Source: Ochromonas danica | Taxonomy: Eukaryota > Sar > Chrysophyceae > Chromulinales > Chromulinaceae | Reading direction: 5' to 3' | Length of the DNA: 64,000 bases | Assembly: GCA_015146655.1 (NCBI GenBank) | Contig: VKHL01000125.1 | Coordinates: 1 to 64,000 of the forward strand | In this document: piece after piece, positions 12,269 through 20,798 of the stretch | Layout of the letters: the number at the start of each line of letters is the position of its first letter | Position numbering within the stretch: the stretch's first letter is position 1 | The notes under the pieces: model-generated | What the model was told of the DNA's origin: nothing | What the model saw: only the letters and a program-made list of their open reading frames with translations | The model's database searches: none | Made by a program: the position numbers and the translations under genes

Positions 12269-12820
12269 TATATGTGTACATATTCATGTTGCTATATGAA
12301 TGTGTGTTGCTTTGAGTATTAGTTCTTTCTTGAGGAGTGGTTTGATTCACTGGGTTCATTTGTTTTGTTCTGTACAGTTTGTTCGCTTTGCCACAGCAGT
12401 TTGTCAACGTGTACAAAAGAAAGGCTTTTGGATCGACTTTATTGATCCTTGCTCTGGGTTACCTGTAAGTTCTTCTCTTCTTTTTCTTGCTATTATTCAT
12501 AAGCGAATGAGTCTGATGGAGAAAGATATTTGTTATTATTAGATGCATGGAGCGGGTAATTCGATTTATAATGAAGTTCAAAGTGCTCAAATACTCTTAG
12601 GATATGATTATATGAATGCTGGTTGTTGCAAAGTTTTGTTACATCCCGTGTGGACTACGGTGAGTCTATGAGTATTTGTCTTACAGTAAGCAGTTACCAT
12701 GTCTGACACGTGTTGTTTGTATTATAGGCTGTCTATCCAGCATCGATTGTGTCAACTGCTCCACCAGAATTGGTGATCAACGTTTTAAATGAATTGAAAG
12801 GTCACAATATTAGCAACTAA
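11856..12820 (+). CDS. MMADHC: MMADHC (cblD) cobalamin-trafficking protein
   Basis: Four exons: 11856-12119, 12378-12464, 12543-12659, 12728-12820; all joins are in phase 0 and give 186 residues. The assembled C-terminal half matches the MMADHC family: FVRFATAVCQRVQKKGFWID, FIDPCSGLP, then GYDYMNAGCCKVLLHPVWTT and AVYPASIVSTAPPELVINVL. In animals this protein works with MMACHC and directs cobalamin toward methionine synthase in the cytosol or methylmalonyl-CoA mutase in mitochondria. The protein is shorter than human MMADHC, mostly at the N terminus, and I see no clear mitochondrial leader. The first intron holds a long (TG)n run at about 12150-12275. The next gene converges on it. Confidence 0.9.
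12140..12280 (+). repeat. (TG)n microsatellite in MMADHC intron 1
   Basis: Long alternating TG tract, broken by TATG and CGTATTG units, lying between the donor at 12120 and the acceptor at 12377. The TG orientation is the sense strand of the host gene. It creates spurious Cys/Val-rich open frames in all forward frames. Confidence 0.9.
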
Positions 12821-13018
12821 AGCCCTTTTACCCTTTACACCATTAATCTTGAAGCGTATAACCGTTATGGAATTTTGTTACTGAAATTTTGTCAGCACTG
12901 ATTTTTGTCACTTATTTACAATTTTAAACTTAATAAGTTTCTTCTAACCATTCATATATAAGTTATACACTTATGTTATCTACGTACGTGATGATTATCC
13001 ACTATAATCCCTTTGTTC

Positions 13019-14010
13019 TCACAGGAATTTACGTTGTGAAGAGGGAACAAGACTATTAGTATTCGCATCAGCTAGGAAACTTTGTGATTGAGATGAAGGC
13101 ATTGCACTAGATGAATTAGGAACCATAACAGACTGAGATGGTCCAGATGGCATTTGCATAGTAGGTGCAGTACCAGGCATGATCATTGCTTGCATACCCT
13201 GCTGCTGGGCATTGCTTCCTTCTTCTAACCCACGGAAACTAGTCACACTATTAAAATTACCTTTCCGACGTAGTCGACTGTTGTCTAAGCGAGCATTAAG
13301 TTGTTGTTCAATCATAGCTTGTTGATATTTTGCCAAGGCTACTCCCAACCCAACACCTATAATAACAATATCAGTTTTTATCATAATATAAACATAGAAT
13401 GAAACAAATCAAACTTACCAAGACCTACACCAAATGACATCCATTGAACTGTTTGTTTAGCTTCTTCTTGTTCTCCACCATGTAAAGCATGAATTCTTCG
13501 ATCAATTAAACCTCGAATTAATGGTGAATTTGTTTTTTCACGTGGTTTAACATCTTGTAAATCTCCCATATCCGGATCAGCATTAAATTTTAAAAGTAAT
13601 TTAACACTTTCAACATCATTATTACTACATGCAATATGTAATGGTGAATTTCCACGATTATCTTGTAAATTGGTATTTCCACCTTGTGTTAATAATAACT
13701 CCGCTACAGCTTTCTTACCTTTATCAATAGCATAATGTAATGGACTATTACCAAAGATATCACGTATATTCATATCAGCACCATGAGAAAGAAGGAAAGA
13801 AACAAGTTGAACATCACCACGTGATGCAGCAACATGTAAAGGTACATTGCCATGTTGACTTTCTTTACTATTGATTAGAGGAGGATAACGACTAATTAAT
13901 TCTTTAAAATCATCTAATCGACCACTTAAAATAAGAGAAATTGAGAGATTACCATCAGGTTCTTCTACTTTTTTTTGTTGAAAAGTGAAAGGTTTCGTTA
14001 GACTTCTCAT
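13019..14010 (-). CDS. Ankyrin-repeat protein with Gly-rich hydrophobic segment
   Basis: Two exons: 14010-13419 and 13356-13019 (62-bp intron), 309 residues. Four ankyrin repeats occupy about residues 20-155 (HGNVPLHVAASRGDVQLVSF, FGNSPLHYAIDKGKKAVAEL, RGNSPLHIACSNNDVESVKL). After a linker, the spliced junction builds MSFGVGLGVGLGVALAKYQ at about 190-208, a Gly-rich hydrophobic stretch of about 15 residues that could touch or span a membrane. The C-terminal 100 residues are Gln-, Met- and Ser-rich and disordered. Ankyrin repeats bind proteins; the partner is unknown. It converges on MMADHC and is divergent from the EAF-like gene, with a tRNA gene between them. Confidence 0.85.
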
Positions 14011-14260
14011 TCTTCTTCAGTCTAATTGTGTTGTTTTCGATGAGCGCGAGCGTGCAGCAACAAGAGAAAGTGAAACGGCTACAGCAGTAGGAACAGTGTC
14101 TAAATGTCTAAACAACATCATAATCATCTGCTGATGATATTACCATAAATTATAGCGCGAAAATAACTATCTATAATTATAATAAATCATATTAAGGGAC
14201 ACCAAACATCAAAACGTTCTTCAAAACATTGTTTGAATGGGCAGCATGCAACACAGCAGC

Positions 14261-14265
14261 AAAAA
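14261..14265 (-). terminator. RNA polymerase III terminator of tRNA-His
   Basis: Five T on the minus strand begin 3 bases after the discriminator base of the tRNA, a standard Pol III termination signal. It supports the tRNA being a transcribed gene with the orientation given. Confidence 0.65.
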
Positions 14266-14267
14266 GC

Positions 14268-14379
14268 TGCCCGCCCTGAGAATCGAACTCAGGTATGAGG
14301 GTCTCTGCACACTAACCAGTGCACAGAGCGAACTTTCCTCGGCCACAACGAGATATCCTAACCACTGGATGAGGCGGGC
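14268..14379 (-). tRNA. tRNA-His (anticodon GTG) with about 39 extra nt in the variable region
   Basis: On the minus strand an acceptor stem GCCCGCC (14379-14373) pairs with GGCGGGC (14275-14269), with discriminator A at 14268. The D arm is ATCCAGTGGTTAGGAT. The anticodon arm TCTCG-TTGTGGC-CGAGG shows GTG, the His anticodon. The T arm CTGAG-TTCGATT-CTCAG lies at 14292-14276. Between anticodon stem and T stem there are 44 nt (14336-14293) instead of about 5. They fold into a 10-bp stem, CTCTGTGCAC with GTGTGCAGAG (two G-U pairs), closed by a 6-nt loop. A TTTTT run at 14265-14261 follows, the usual Pol III stop. An intron at an unusual site or an oversized variable arm are both possible; a canonical 37/38 intron does not fit. 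Confidence 0.75.
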
Positions 14380-14466
14380 CGACAGCTGAACAACAAATGA
14401 ACAATATAACCTCTTTTGTATATCTTACCTCATATTGTTCCTTTTCGATGATGACAAATAAAAGGT

Positions 14467-15342
14467 ATGAAAAGAAAGTTGATAGAAGAAGAGAATAACC
14501 TTGTCAAAACTACTTTTGAGTTGGGTAAACGCTATCCATTATCAATTCTTGATACTCAATCAGGTCTAGAGGCTGTAATTCTTCAATATGGATTCAAGCC
14601 AGCCAATGTCGACAACAGTCAAGACAGTGTGATGCAAATCATCACTACCACTACCACGACACGACAAGAAGAAGGAAATGTTACCTTAAAATCCAAATCC
14701 AATGAAAATAAGGATGTTAGTTTTCGAGGAAATACTCTCTCGTCATTGAGTGGCAATAGTCAATATGAATATCTACTCTCTTATGAGAAAGATCAGCAAT
14801 GCTTCCAACTCACTAAAGTTACACAAAATATCACCAATCTTAGACCAATTCGAGAACAAGATAATTTGTTGGGAGAGGTAACAAGTAGTCAGAAAGCCAA
14901 CCCTTCCTCTTCTTCTGTCACTCAGTCTTTGAAGAAGATGATGCAAGGCAGTCATAAGAAGTCCTCAACAAAGTCTTCCTCCTCTCAGTCAATACAGCTA
15001 CCGTCATCATCATCGTCGTCATCATCTACACAGCAACAACAGCAAGCTGACCAGCCATCTCAATCTCTTCCTTCTGTCCAGAGTGGATTTATTGTGGACA
15101 AGGTCTCCAAACGACCTGCTGCCTCATCATCTATTACTACTACTAGCAGTGTCACTGTACCAGTTAGTACAACAAACCCTGTAGTTCCAGTATCTACTGC
15201 TACAGTAACACCTTTAGTTGTGACAGTAGGAACCAGCAATGGTGATCTTGACAAGAAGGACACCACCAGGACTGAAGAGGATAATACCACTAAAGATACT
15301 AACGCCGTTCTTGTGCCTCTGGCAAGTCAACAACTATCATAG
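14467..15342 (+). CDS. EAF-like (ELL-associated factor) transcription elongation cofactor
   Basis: A single-exon model of 291 residues. The N-terminal 125 residues follow the EAF family layout: RYPLSILDT, then AVILQYGFKPANVDNSQD (family motif of the form YDFKPASVD), VSFRGNT, and YLLSYEKDQQCFQLTKVTQN followed by ITNLRPI. In animals and fission yeast EAF binds ELL and stimulates RNA polymerase II elongation. The C-terminal half is low complexity (Ser, Gln, Thr and Val runs), like the Ser-rich activation tail of known EAFs. The start at 14467 is the first Met in frame; an upstream exon cannot be excluded. No ELL gene is seen in this window. Recognition is from motif order and not a search. Confidence 0.75.
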   Translation: MKRKLIEEENNLVKTTFELGKRYPLSILDTQSGLEAVILQYGFKPANVDNSQDSVMQIITTTTTTRQEEGNVTLKSKSNENKDVSFRGNTLSSLSGNSQYEYLLSYEKDQQCFQLTKVTQNITNLRPIREQDNLLGEVTSSQKANPSSSSVTQSLKKMMQGSHKKSSTKSSSSQSIQLPSSSSSSSSTQQQQQADQPSQSLPSVQSGFIVDKVSKRPAASSSITTTSSVTVPVSTTNPVVPVSTATVTPLVVTVGTSNGDLDKKDTTRTEEDNTTKDTNAVLVPLASQQLS

Positions 15343-15494
15343 TGATGGAAAGGAACAAGGGATTGTTCACCTCATAAGTAACGATGAGGTGGTGTTTGAT
15401 ATAGTCTACGTGTTATAGAATTATGATCATATTTATTGATTAATTCATCGTGGGTCAAACTCAATATCCTTATAGTCTAGATGGAGCTCATGTT

Positions 15495-16460
15495 CTATGG
15501 ACACATGAGAGAGTCTGCAGTAACAACCCCTGTCACAGGGTTCTTGCCACCAATATCCATGCGTTTGCACAAAGCATTAGTAGCAAAATCTGGCATTAGG
15601 GCATCCGTGAAATCTGCTCCATTGATTGACTTAGCATCTTGGATAGAACCAGAGAGATAGGCACCCTAATAACAAAACACACACACACATACACACACAC
15701 ACATACACACACACACACAGTAAGACATAATACATGAAATGAAACCAACGTAGCAGACAGACTAACATTAAGAATGGCATTTGAAAAGTCAGCATCCACC
15801 AAAGAGGTGTCCTCCAGTGAGGCAGTAGATAGATCAGCATAGGTGAAATCTGCTTCATTGAGATTTGCACGATAAAAGCGAGCACCTTTCAAATCAGCAC
15901 TCTTAAAGATAGTTCCCACAGCATCTATGATACATCAGATGTAGTGTATAGAGAGTTGAGAAAGCATAAGTTATGATAAGAGCAACTAGTCAGTCTATAT
16001 GGTGTGAATCAACTCACTGCATTGTGTGAAGTCTTTTCTGGAGAGACTTTGCTTTTCAAAAGACTGTCCACGAATATCCTTTGTTGCTAAGTCACAAACA
16101 TATATAGACATAGTATACCAACATGGGATAGTAATGTGATATTAAATAACATTCACATGTCGTTTTAGCAACTTGTCCATTGAGAGGAAGGAAGAAATCA
16201 GACTTACCAAAGTCTTTACCACCACCTGAGACTGCATAGACAGGTTCAATGAAAGGTAATTGCACAGTGGTAGTAGTGAGGAAAGCAATTGCAGTTGCCA
16301 TAACAACTTTCTGAGAAAGACTTGTCATTATTCCTTGATTAATAATGCTACTGCATTGAAATGATTTGAAAAGAGATGAAGGATGATGATGATGGTTGAA
16401 AGCACTTAAGATAACAGTGCAATTGATAGCAATTAGAATAAGTTGAAGGAATCTCATCAT
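15495..16460 (-). CDS. Thylakoid-lumen pentapeptide-repeat protein (TL17/TL20-like)
   Basis: Four exons: 16460-16157, 16086-16018, 15924-15767, 15665-15495; 233 residues. The leader has three parts: an ER signal (MMRFLQLILIAINCTVILSAF) ending in the stramenopile plastid motif SAF, a transit-like stretch, and a second hydrophobic segment ending VYAVSGG that fits thylakoid transfer with an AxA-type cut. The mature part is built of A(D/N)LxX pentapeptides (SADLKGARFYRANLNEADFT, YADLSTASLEDTSLVDADFS). It ends CKRMDIGGKNPVTGVVT followed by an SLMC motif, as in plant lumenal pentapeptide proteins. Their role is not settled. The third intron carries a (TG)n run on the sense strand. Start codon: ATG at 16460, since the frame upstream begins only with TTG. 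Confidence 0.88.
15676..15720 (-). repeat. (TG)n microsatellite in intron 3 of the pentapeptide gene
   Basis: Alternating CA on the plus strand, broken by CATA units, which is TG on the coding strand of the host gene. It lies just upstream of the acceptor at 15666. Confidence 0.85.
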
Positions 16461-16532
16461 TGGCAACTACAGGTCAAGCTGTTGTTATTGCTTTTGTTGC
16501 CCTTCCCCTTGTTGCCTCTTGCCTCCCCCGAA

Positions 16533-16677
16533 GAGAGATTTTCGACCTGGGATAACTAGACTTTTGAGAAAGTCGACTTGTCTTTGGTGAGAAAAATTGG
16601 CTATTTTGCAATTTTCTCTCACCAAAGACAAGTCGACTTTCTCAAAAGTCCAGTTATCCCAGGTCGAAAACTCTCTC
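16533..16677. repeat. Long near-perfect hairpin (arms 67 and 69 bp, 9-nt loop)
   Basis: The left arm 16533-16599 and right arm 16609-16677 are reverse complements except for one substitution and two single-base indels, with a 9-nt loop at 16600-16608. On a minus-strand transcript the substitution becomes a G-U pair. It lies 73 bp upstream of the pentapeptide start codon, in its likely promoter or 5' leader. It could be a small-RNA precursor, a short MITE-like element, or an RNA control hairpin. No obvious target-site duplication is seen at its ends. Confidence 0.85.
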
Positions 16678-17112
16678 AATCTAGCTTGAGTATCATTGTG
16701 AAGTGTTATGTCGTATTCTATTCCCTCCGTCTAAGATAAACAGAAGCAGAAGACATGCTGCACCAAGAGAATTATGTATATTTATTTTAAACAAGCAAGC
16801 CTAGCCTAGCCTAGCTCTTTTATCCCCAAACTTCATTAATATCTATCAACTTCAAGAAAGTTACTAACTCTAATGACATGTGTTTAGATACATCGAGCAA
16901 GCGAGAAATGACAATTCACATAATATATAAAAATGTGAAGTTTTAGTTTCTCCTAAATTAATCACAATTGTATGTTTAACACTAAAAACTAAAACTAATC
17001 CTAATCCACACTCTGTCAGCAATTGAAGATATCCATAGGCTCTCTCTCTCTCTTGCTCACACTCACCAGAGGACAGTCAGCTCTACCAATCTCCTCTTTA
17101 GCCCATCCATTA
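16678..17112. other. Intergenic region
   Basis: AT-rich stretch between the hairpin and the 3' end of the next minus-strand gene. It includes AGCCTAGCCTAGCCTAGC near 16797-16815 and a (CT)n run near 17040-17055. No gene is seen. Confidence 0.5.
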
Positions 17113-17757
17113 TCATGCATTGTCAAGAAGAGTCAGCACTTGTTCATCAGGATAACTCACAATAGTATAGTCTTCCTCTCGTCCAGGTAATCCATATTTC
17201 CCATTAAATAACATACCATGAAGATGATTTCGTGGGATAGTCGTAGTAAGGATAATATGGAAATCAGGATGTCGTTTATTTGCAAAACCTGCTTCAATAT
17301 CTTTTAAATCATCACGACGTAGTAATGTATCAGGAGAAATACTATGACCTATACGATTACCATCTTCTAACATAAATCCATATGGTAGATAACTCCATGA
17401 TTGATATGGTGGACGTGGATTAGTTAGTTGAAGATCATTATTATTATCTATTGCTGCTTCATCACAAAATGTTGATTGAAAATCAACTTGTGCATCTCCT
17501 AATCGAATAACTAATATTTTACCATGTGTCATAGCAAATGTTAGTATAGATCTTGCTTCTTCTAATAAAGCTGTTGTTGTCTTTTGTCGTGTTTGTTTTT
17601 TCGTATGCATGATTTTCCCATCTAAAATAGCATATTGAGATGATGATTGAAAAAGAAGGAAAGATTCTTCTTCTTTAGTAGTATCAACTAATAATAGAGT
17701 TTGTTGTCGATGAGAATGTCTTTTTATTAACTCTTCTAATATCTCTTTGGGTTCCAT
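17113..17757 (-). CDS. Orphan protein, faint resemblance to a dynein AAA module
   Basis: A single exon of 214 residues, ATG at 17757, no leader. The stretch ILVIRLGDAQVDF at about 81-93 and the later HPDFHIILTTTIPRNHL resemble, in order, the beta-strand and LTTKLPNPHY-like segments of dynein heavy-chain AAA5/6 modules. The P-loop expected upstream is not present, so it is not a working AAA unit by itself. No dynein heavy chain is seen next to it. I do not recognise the family with any confidence; the resemblance is a lead only. Good codon pattern and clean length argue that the gene is real. Confidence 0.65.
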   Translation of the reverse strand: MEPKEILEELIKRHSHRQQTLLLVDTTKEEESFLLFQSSSQYAILDGKIMHTKKQTRQKTTTALLEEARSILTFAMTHGKILVIRLGDAQVDFQSTFCDEAAIDNNNDLQLTNPRPPYQSWSYLPYGFMLEDGNRIGHSISPDTLLRRDDLKDIEAGFANKRHPDFHIILTTTIPRNHLHGMLFNGKYGLPGREEDYTIVSYPDEQVLTLLDNA

Positions 17758-18250
17758 ATTTGTTTGGTTCTATTATTTCTAATTTATTATCATAACTATG
17801 GGGTGTGCTGTGGATTAGTATAATGCTTAGTGGAATTATGTATTTCCTTACCTGTAGTATGGGTGTTGTTGTTCATGACTGTTGTTGTTGTGGTCATGTG
17901 TTGTGCTACCTTCTCACTGATGAGCACTTCATTGTTTGATTAATAAGGATAAAAGATAATAGGTAGATCTCTTTCTGCAATTTAATTTACTACCTTCACT
18001 AACCAGAAAAAAGGATTGATCATCCTTCTCTTGATTGATCCATCCAGCAGGAAACGGAATAGGAAGAATGAAAAGGCGATATTTCATAGTATTAACTCAA
18101 CTAATATGGTAAGGAAAGTCTATCAGTCACATCTGACTCATCTTCTCTCTCTGTCTTCTTGTTGCATGAGATCCAATCAAATCAACATCAATCACACAAA
18201 AACAAACAATTAAAAACAAACATTGACTTACTACCTACCGTCTAGTCATT
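17758..18250. promoter_or_regulatory. Divergent intergenic region
   Basis: About 490 bp between the minus-strand orphan and the FCP gene. It has TTGTTGTTGTGG-type repeats at 17865-17895. A short open frame at 18016-18213 overlaps the likely FCP leader and shows no conserved feature. Likely holds both promoters. Confidence 0.4.
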
Positions 18251-18874
18251 ATGTTCTTGCATTATCTTCTCCTTCTTGTTTCTTTACTTGCAACTACTGC
18301 TTTCCATATCTCATCAAAACTTCCTCATCATCAACATCATCATCATGTTGCATTGAAAATGGAATCCTTTGAAAATGAGATTGGTGCTCAACCACCATTA
18401 GGATTTTGGGATCCTTTAGGTCTACTAAAGAATGCTAATCGTGCACGTTTTGAACGTTTACGATATGTTGAAACAAAACATGGTCGTATTTGTATGCTTG
18501 CTATTCTTGGACATATGGTAACAACTGCTGGTATTCGTTTACCTGGTGATATTGCCTTTGGTGTTCCTTTTAGTTCAATTCGTGCTGGTCTAGCTGGATT
18601 ACAAGATATCCCACCTGTTGGTTATGCTTGGATTGTTGCAACGATTGGTCTCATGGAACTTGGGTTTGGTGCTCGTCAAGAAGATATTGAAGAAGCACAA
18701 CTTAAAGCATCTGGTTGGGATGAAAAGACTATTAGATGGAAGATGGCCATTGAATTAAATAATGGTCGTGCTGCTATGATGGGTATTTTTGGTTTAATGA
18801 TTCATGAAAAGTTGAATAATGATCCTTATATTATCAACAGCTTGTTAGGCTACCCTGTACCTTTCAACCAGTAA
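18251..18874 (+). CDS. Fucoxanthin chlorophyll a/c light-harvesting protein (FCP)
   Basis: A single exon of 207 residues. A signal peptide (MFLHYLLLLVSLLATTAF) ends in a TTAF motif, the ASAF-type plastid cut site of ochrophytes, and is followed by a His-rich transit stretch. The three LHC membrane helices are visible: helix 1 at ETKHGRICMLAILGHMV, a middle helix at PVGYAWIVATIGLMELGFG, and helix 3 at ELNNGRAAMMGIFGLMIHEK. The E-x-x-HGR and E-x-NNGR motifs carry the chlorophyll ligands and the inter-helix salt bridges. It works in thylakoid antennae. Codons are AT-ending like most of the window, unlike the second FCP at 60677. A T17 run follows the stop at about 18961. Confidence 0.95.
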   Translation: MFLHYLLLLVSLLATTAFHISSKLPHHQHHHHVALKMESFENEIGAQPPLGFWDPLGLLKNANRARFERLRYVETKHGRICMLAILGHMVTTAGIRLPGDIAFGVPFSSIRAGLAGLQDIPPVGYAWIVATIGLMELGFGARQEDIEEAQLKASGWDEKTIRWKMAIELNNGRAAMMGIFGLMIHEKLNNDPYIINSLLGYPVPFNQ

Positions 18875-19092
18875 AAATATACAAAAAAGAGAAAGAAGAA
18901 AAGCCACACATACATGCCTTTCTGTATTACAAGTTGAAGGGATTTTTATTCAAAATGCTATTTTTTTTTTTTTTTGAAACTGTTGAGTTAATGTAATAAT
19001 TTTGCAGTAGTAGGATTGTGATTGTATTGGTTTTGTACCATTCCTAACAGCAAAAGAATACATACACATAGAGAAAGAGAAAGAGAGAGAGA

Positions 19093-20583
19093 TTATGCTT
19101 CTTCCATGATAGATGTGGTTGATGTTGTTATCTTGGAAGTCAATTCAATCTCTTTACTTTCCTCAACATTACTAGCTCTATCCAATGAAGAAGATTTCAA
19201 TCGTCCTTCTTGTTGTCCTACCACCGACTGAGAAAGATGTGGATGTAGTGGTAGTGGTGGGAGAGTGAAAGGTGGAGTTCGTGCATTACCAAGTAGCCAC
19301 AAAGTGATATCATTCCCTGAAGGAGTGACTTCCCATCCTGCTTGAGTCTTACTCAGGAGCAAAGGCTTAGTAAATCCTCTACTATGAGCCAAGCGATGTC
19401 CTTCTTTTAACAATATTGCTAGTACAGCACCCATAAAGGCTGGCACAGCAATAAGCCAAAGACAATAAGGTAGATCTTCTTTATGGACTAAGAAAAGAGG
19501 GTATTGTTCATCAATAATAACTAAACAACTTGCAGTTGATAGATGTAGAATAGTCATGAGATAGATGAAGAGACAGATCATTTGTAGACCATCCAGTAAC
19601 ACTTTCTTCATTAAAGCATGATAGACAACTCTTCCATAGTATACAAGACATGATGTCATAGCCATTAGGAAAGGAATTGAAATGATCCACCAAGGCCAAT
19701 GATGAATCTTACTCTGATCATTTTTGAATGTAAATAAGATCAAAGCAATGACTAAACAAGTGTAAGTCAGACAAGACCATAGATCAAAGACAGTGACTAG
19801 ATACATATATATCATGTAGCATAGTAAGAGAAAGAAAGTTGGTACACCAGCATGCCACACACCTACAACATCTTGTATAAACCATAGATAGTAGATAATC
19901 TGTGTTATTAAGGCAATAATTAAAGCAAATACCATAGCAATAATCCATCCAATTAATCTTCTCATTAAAGGTAAACTATCAAAGTCAATATATTGTAAGA
20001 GTGTCATGGTAGTATCTGGTGGATGTGATTGTTCATGTTGTTCAGCCAACAAGTGTGTGTGATTATTATTGTTGTTGTTGTTTTGTTGTGTTTGTGTTGT
20101 AGTAAATGATGAAGGTGTTACTTGTTCTGAATGACTTAATGCAAAGAGTCTTCGTTCACGTGAGGTTAATCTGACATTATGACAAGTACGATAGGAGATA
20201 TGACATACTAATAAAATACCAAGTGTTGATCCAATCCACATAGGAAGGAAAAGTAACCAATCCTCCTGTGACAGTTTGTTTGTATTATTTTCATTATTCA
20301 AAGAAGAAAGTTGACACTCTTCAATGATCTCTAACATGACTAGGATATAAGACCAAGTCCATAATGATAAGACAAGAGTAATGACTAAGACAAGTTTCTT
20401 AGTACTCACAGAGACCATATCATCATGTTTGTCAAGAAAGAGAATGCAATGATAAAACCAATGTTGGATACTATTCAAGATATTTCTACTAGAGTTTAAT
20501 GTTGATGAATCATGATGATGATGATGAATAGTAGTGAATCCATTAGAGGAAGGTAAGAGAGGTGTTCTTTCCGTTGCTTCCAT
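19093..20583 (-). CDS. Multi-pass membrane protein, about 8 helices
   Basis: A single exon of 496 residues. After a polar, His-rich N terminus there are hydrophobic helices at LVLVITLVLSLWTWSYILVM, WLLFLPMWIGSTLGILLVC, WIIAMVFALIIALITQIIYY, a pair around FFLLLCYMIYMYLVTVFDLW, WWIISIPFLMAMTSCLVYYG, MICLFIYLMTILHLSTASC and LWLIAVPAFMGAVLAILL. The C-terminal 110 residues are polar and acidic. The helix spacing recalls the TMEM185/Fragile-X-F family of plants and animals, but I cannot confirm this. No transporter signature is seen. The N-terminal ERTPLLPSS is of the dileucine endosome-sorting type, so an endomembrane location is a reasonable inference. Confidence 0.75.
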   Translation of the reverse strand: MEATERTPLLPSSNGFTTIHHHHHDSSTLNSSRNILNSIQHWFYHCILFLDKHDDMVSVSTKKLVLVITLVLSLWTWSYILVMLEIIEECQLSSLNNENNTNKLSQEDWLLFLPMWIGSTLGILLVCHISYRTCHNVRLTSRERRLFALSHSEQVTPSSFTTTQTQQNNNNNNNHTHLLAEQHEQSHPPDTTMTLLQYIDFDSLPLMRRLIGWIIAMVFALIIALITQIIYYLWFIQDVVGVWHAGVPTFFLLLCYMIYMYLVTVFDLWSCLTYTCLVIALILFTFKNDQSKIHHWPWWIISIPFLMAMTSCLVYYGRVVYHALMKKVLLDGLQMICLFIYLMTILHLSTASCLVIIDEQYPLFLVHKEDLPYCLWLIAVPAFMGAVLAILLKEGHRLAHSRGFTKPLLLSKTQAGWEVTPSGNDITLWLLGNARTPPFTLPPLPLHPHLSQSVVGQQEGRLKSSSLDRASNVEESKEIELTSKITTSTTSIMEEA

Positions 20584-20798
20584 CTTTCATCAATTGAATC
20601 GTCTCACTCATCAAAAGCAATCAGTTCGGTCGAATTGCCGCAACACTTCTCAACCAAATTCGACTTTCGACTGTGTGAGTATATAGTTTTATATCAGCTT
20701 TTACTACTTTTCATGATCCGTAGTGTACAAATCAACACATCAGCAGCTTAATCTTTTTAAATCATACAAAAAAGCAAAGCTTGAGACTACAGAGCTAA

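Noticed and set aside
12127-12315. Cys/Val-rich open frames in TG tracts (also at 28088-28432 and 15631-15885)
   Set aside because: They come from dinucleotide repeats within introns and have no protein-like composition.
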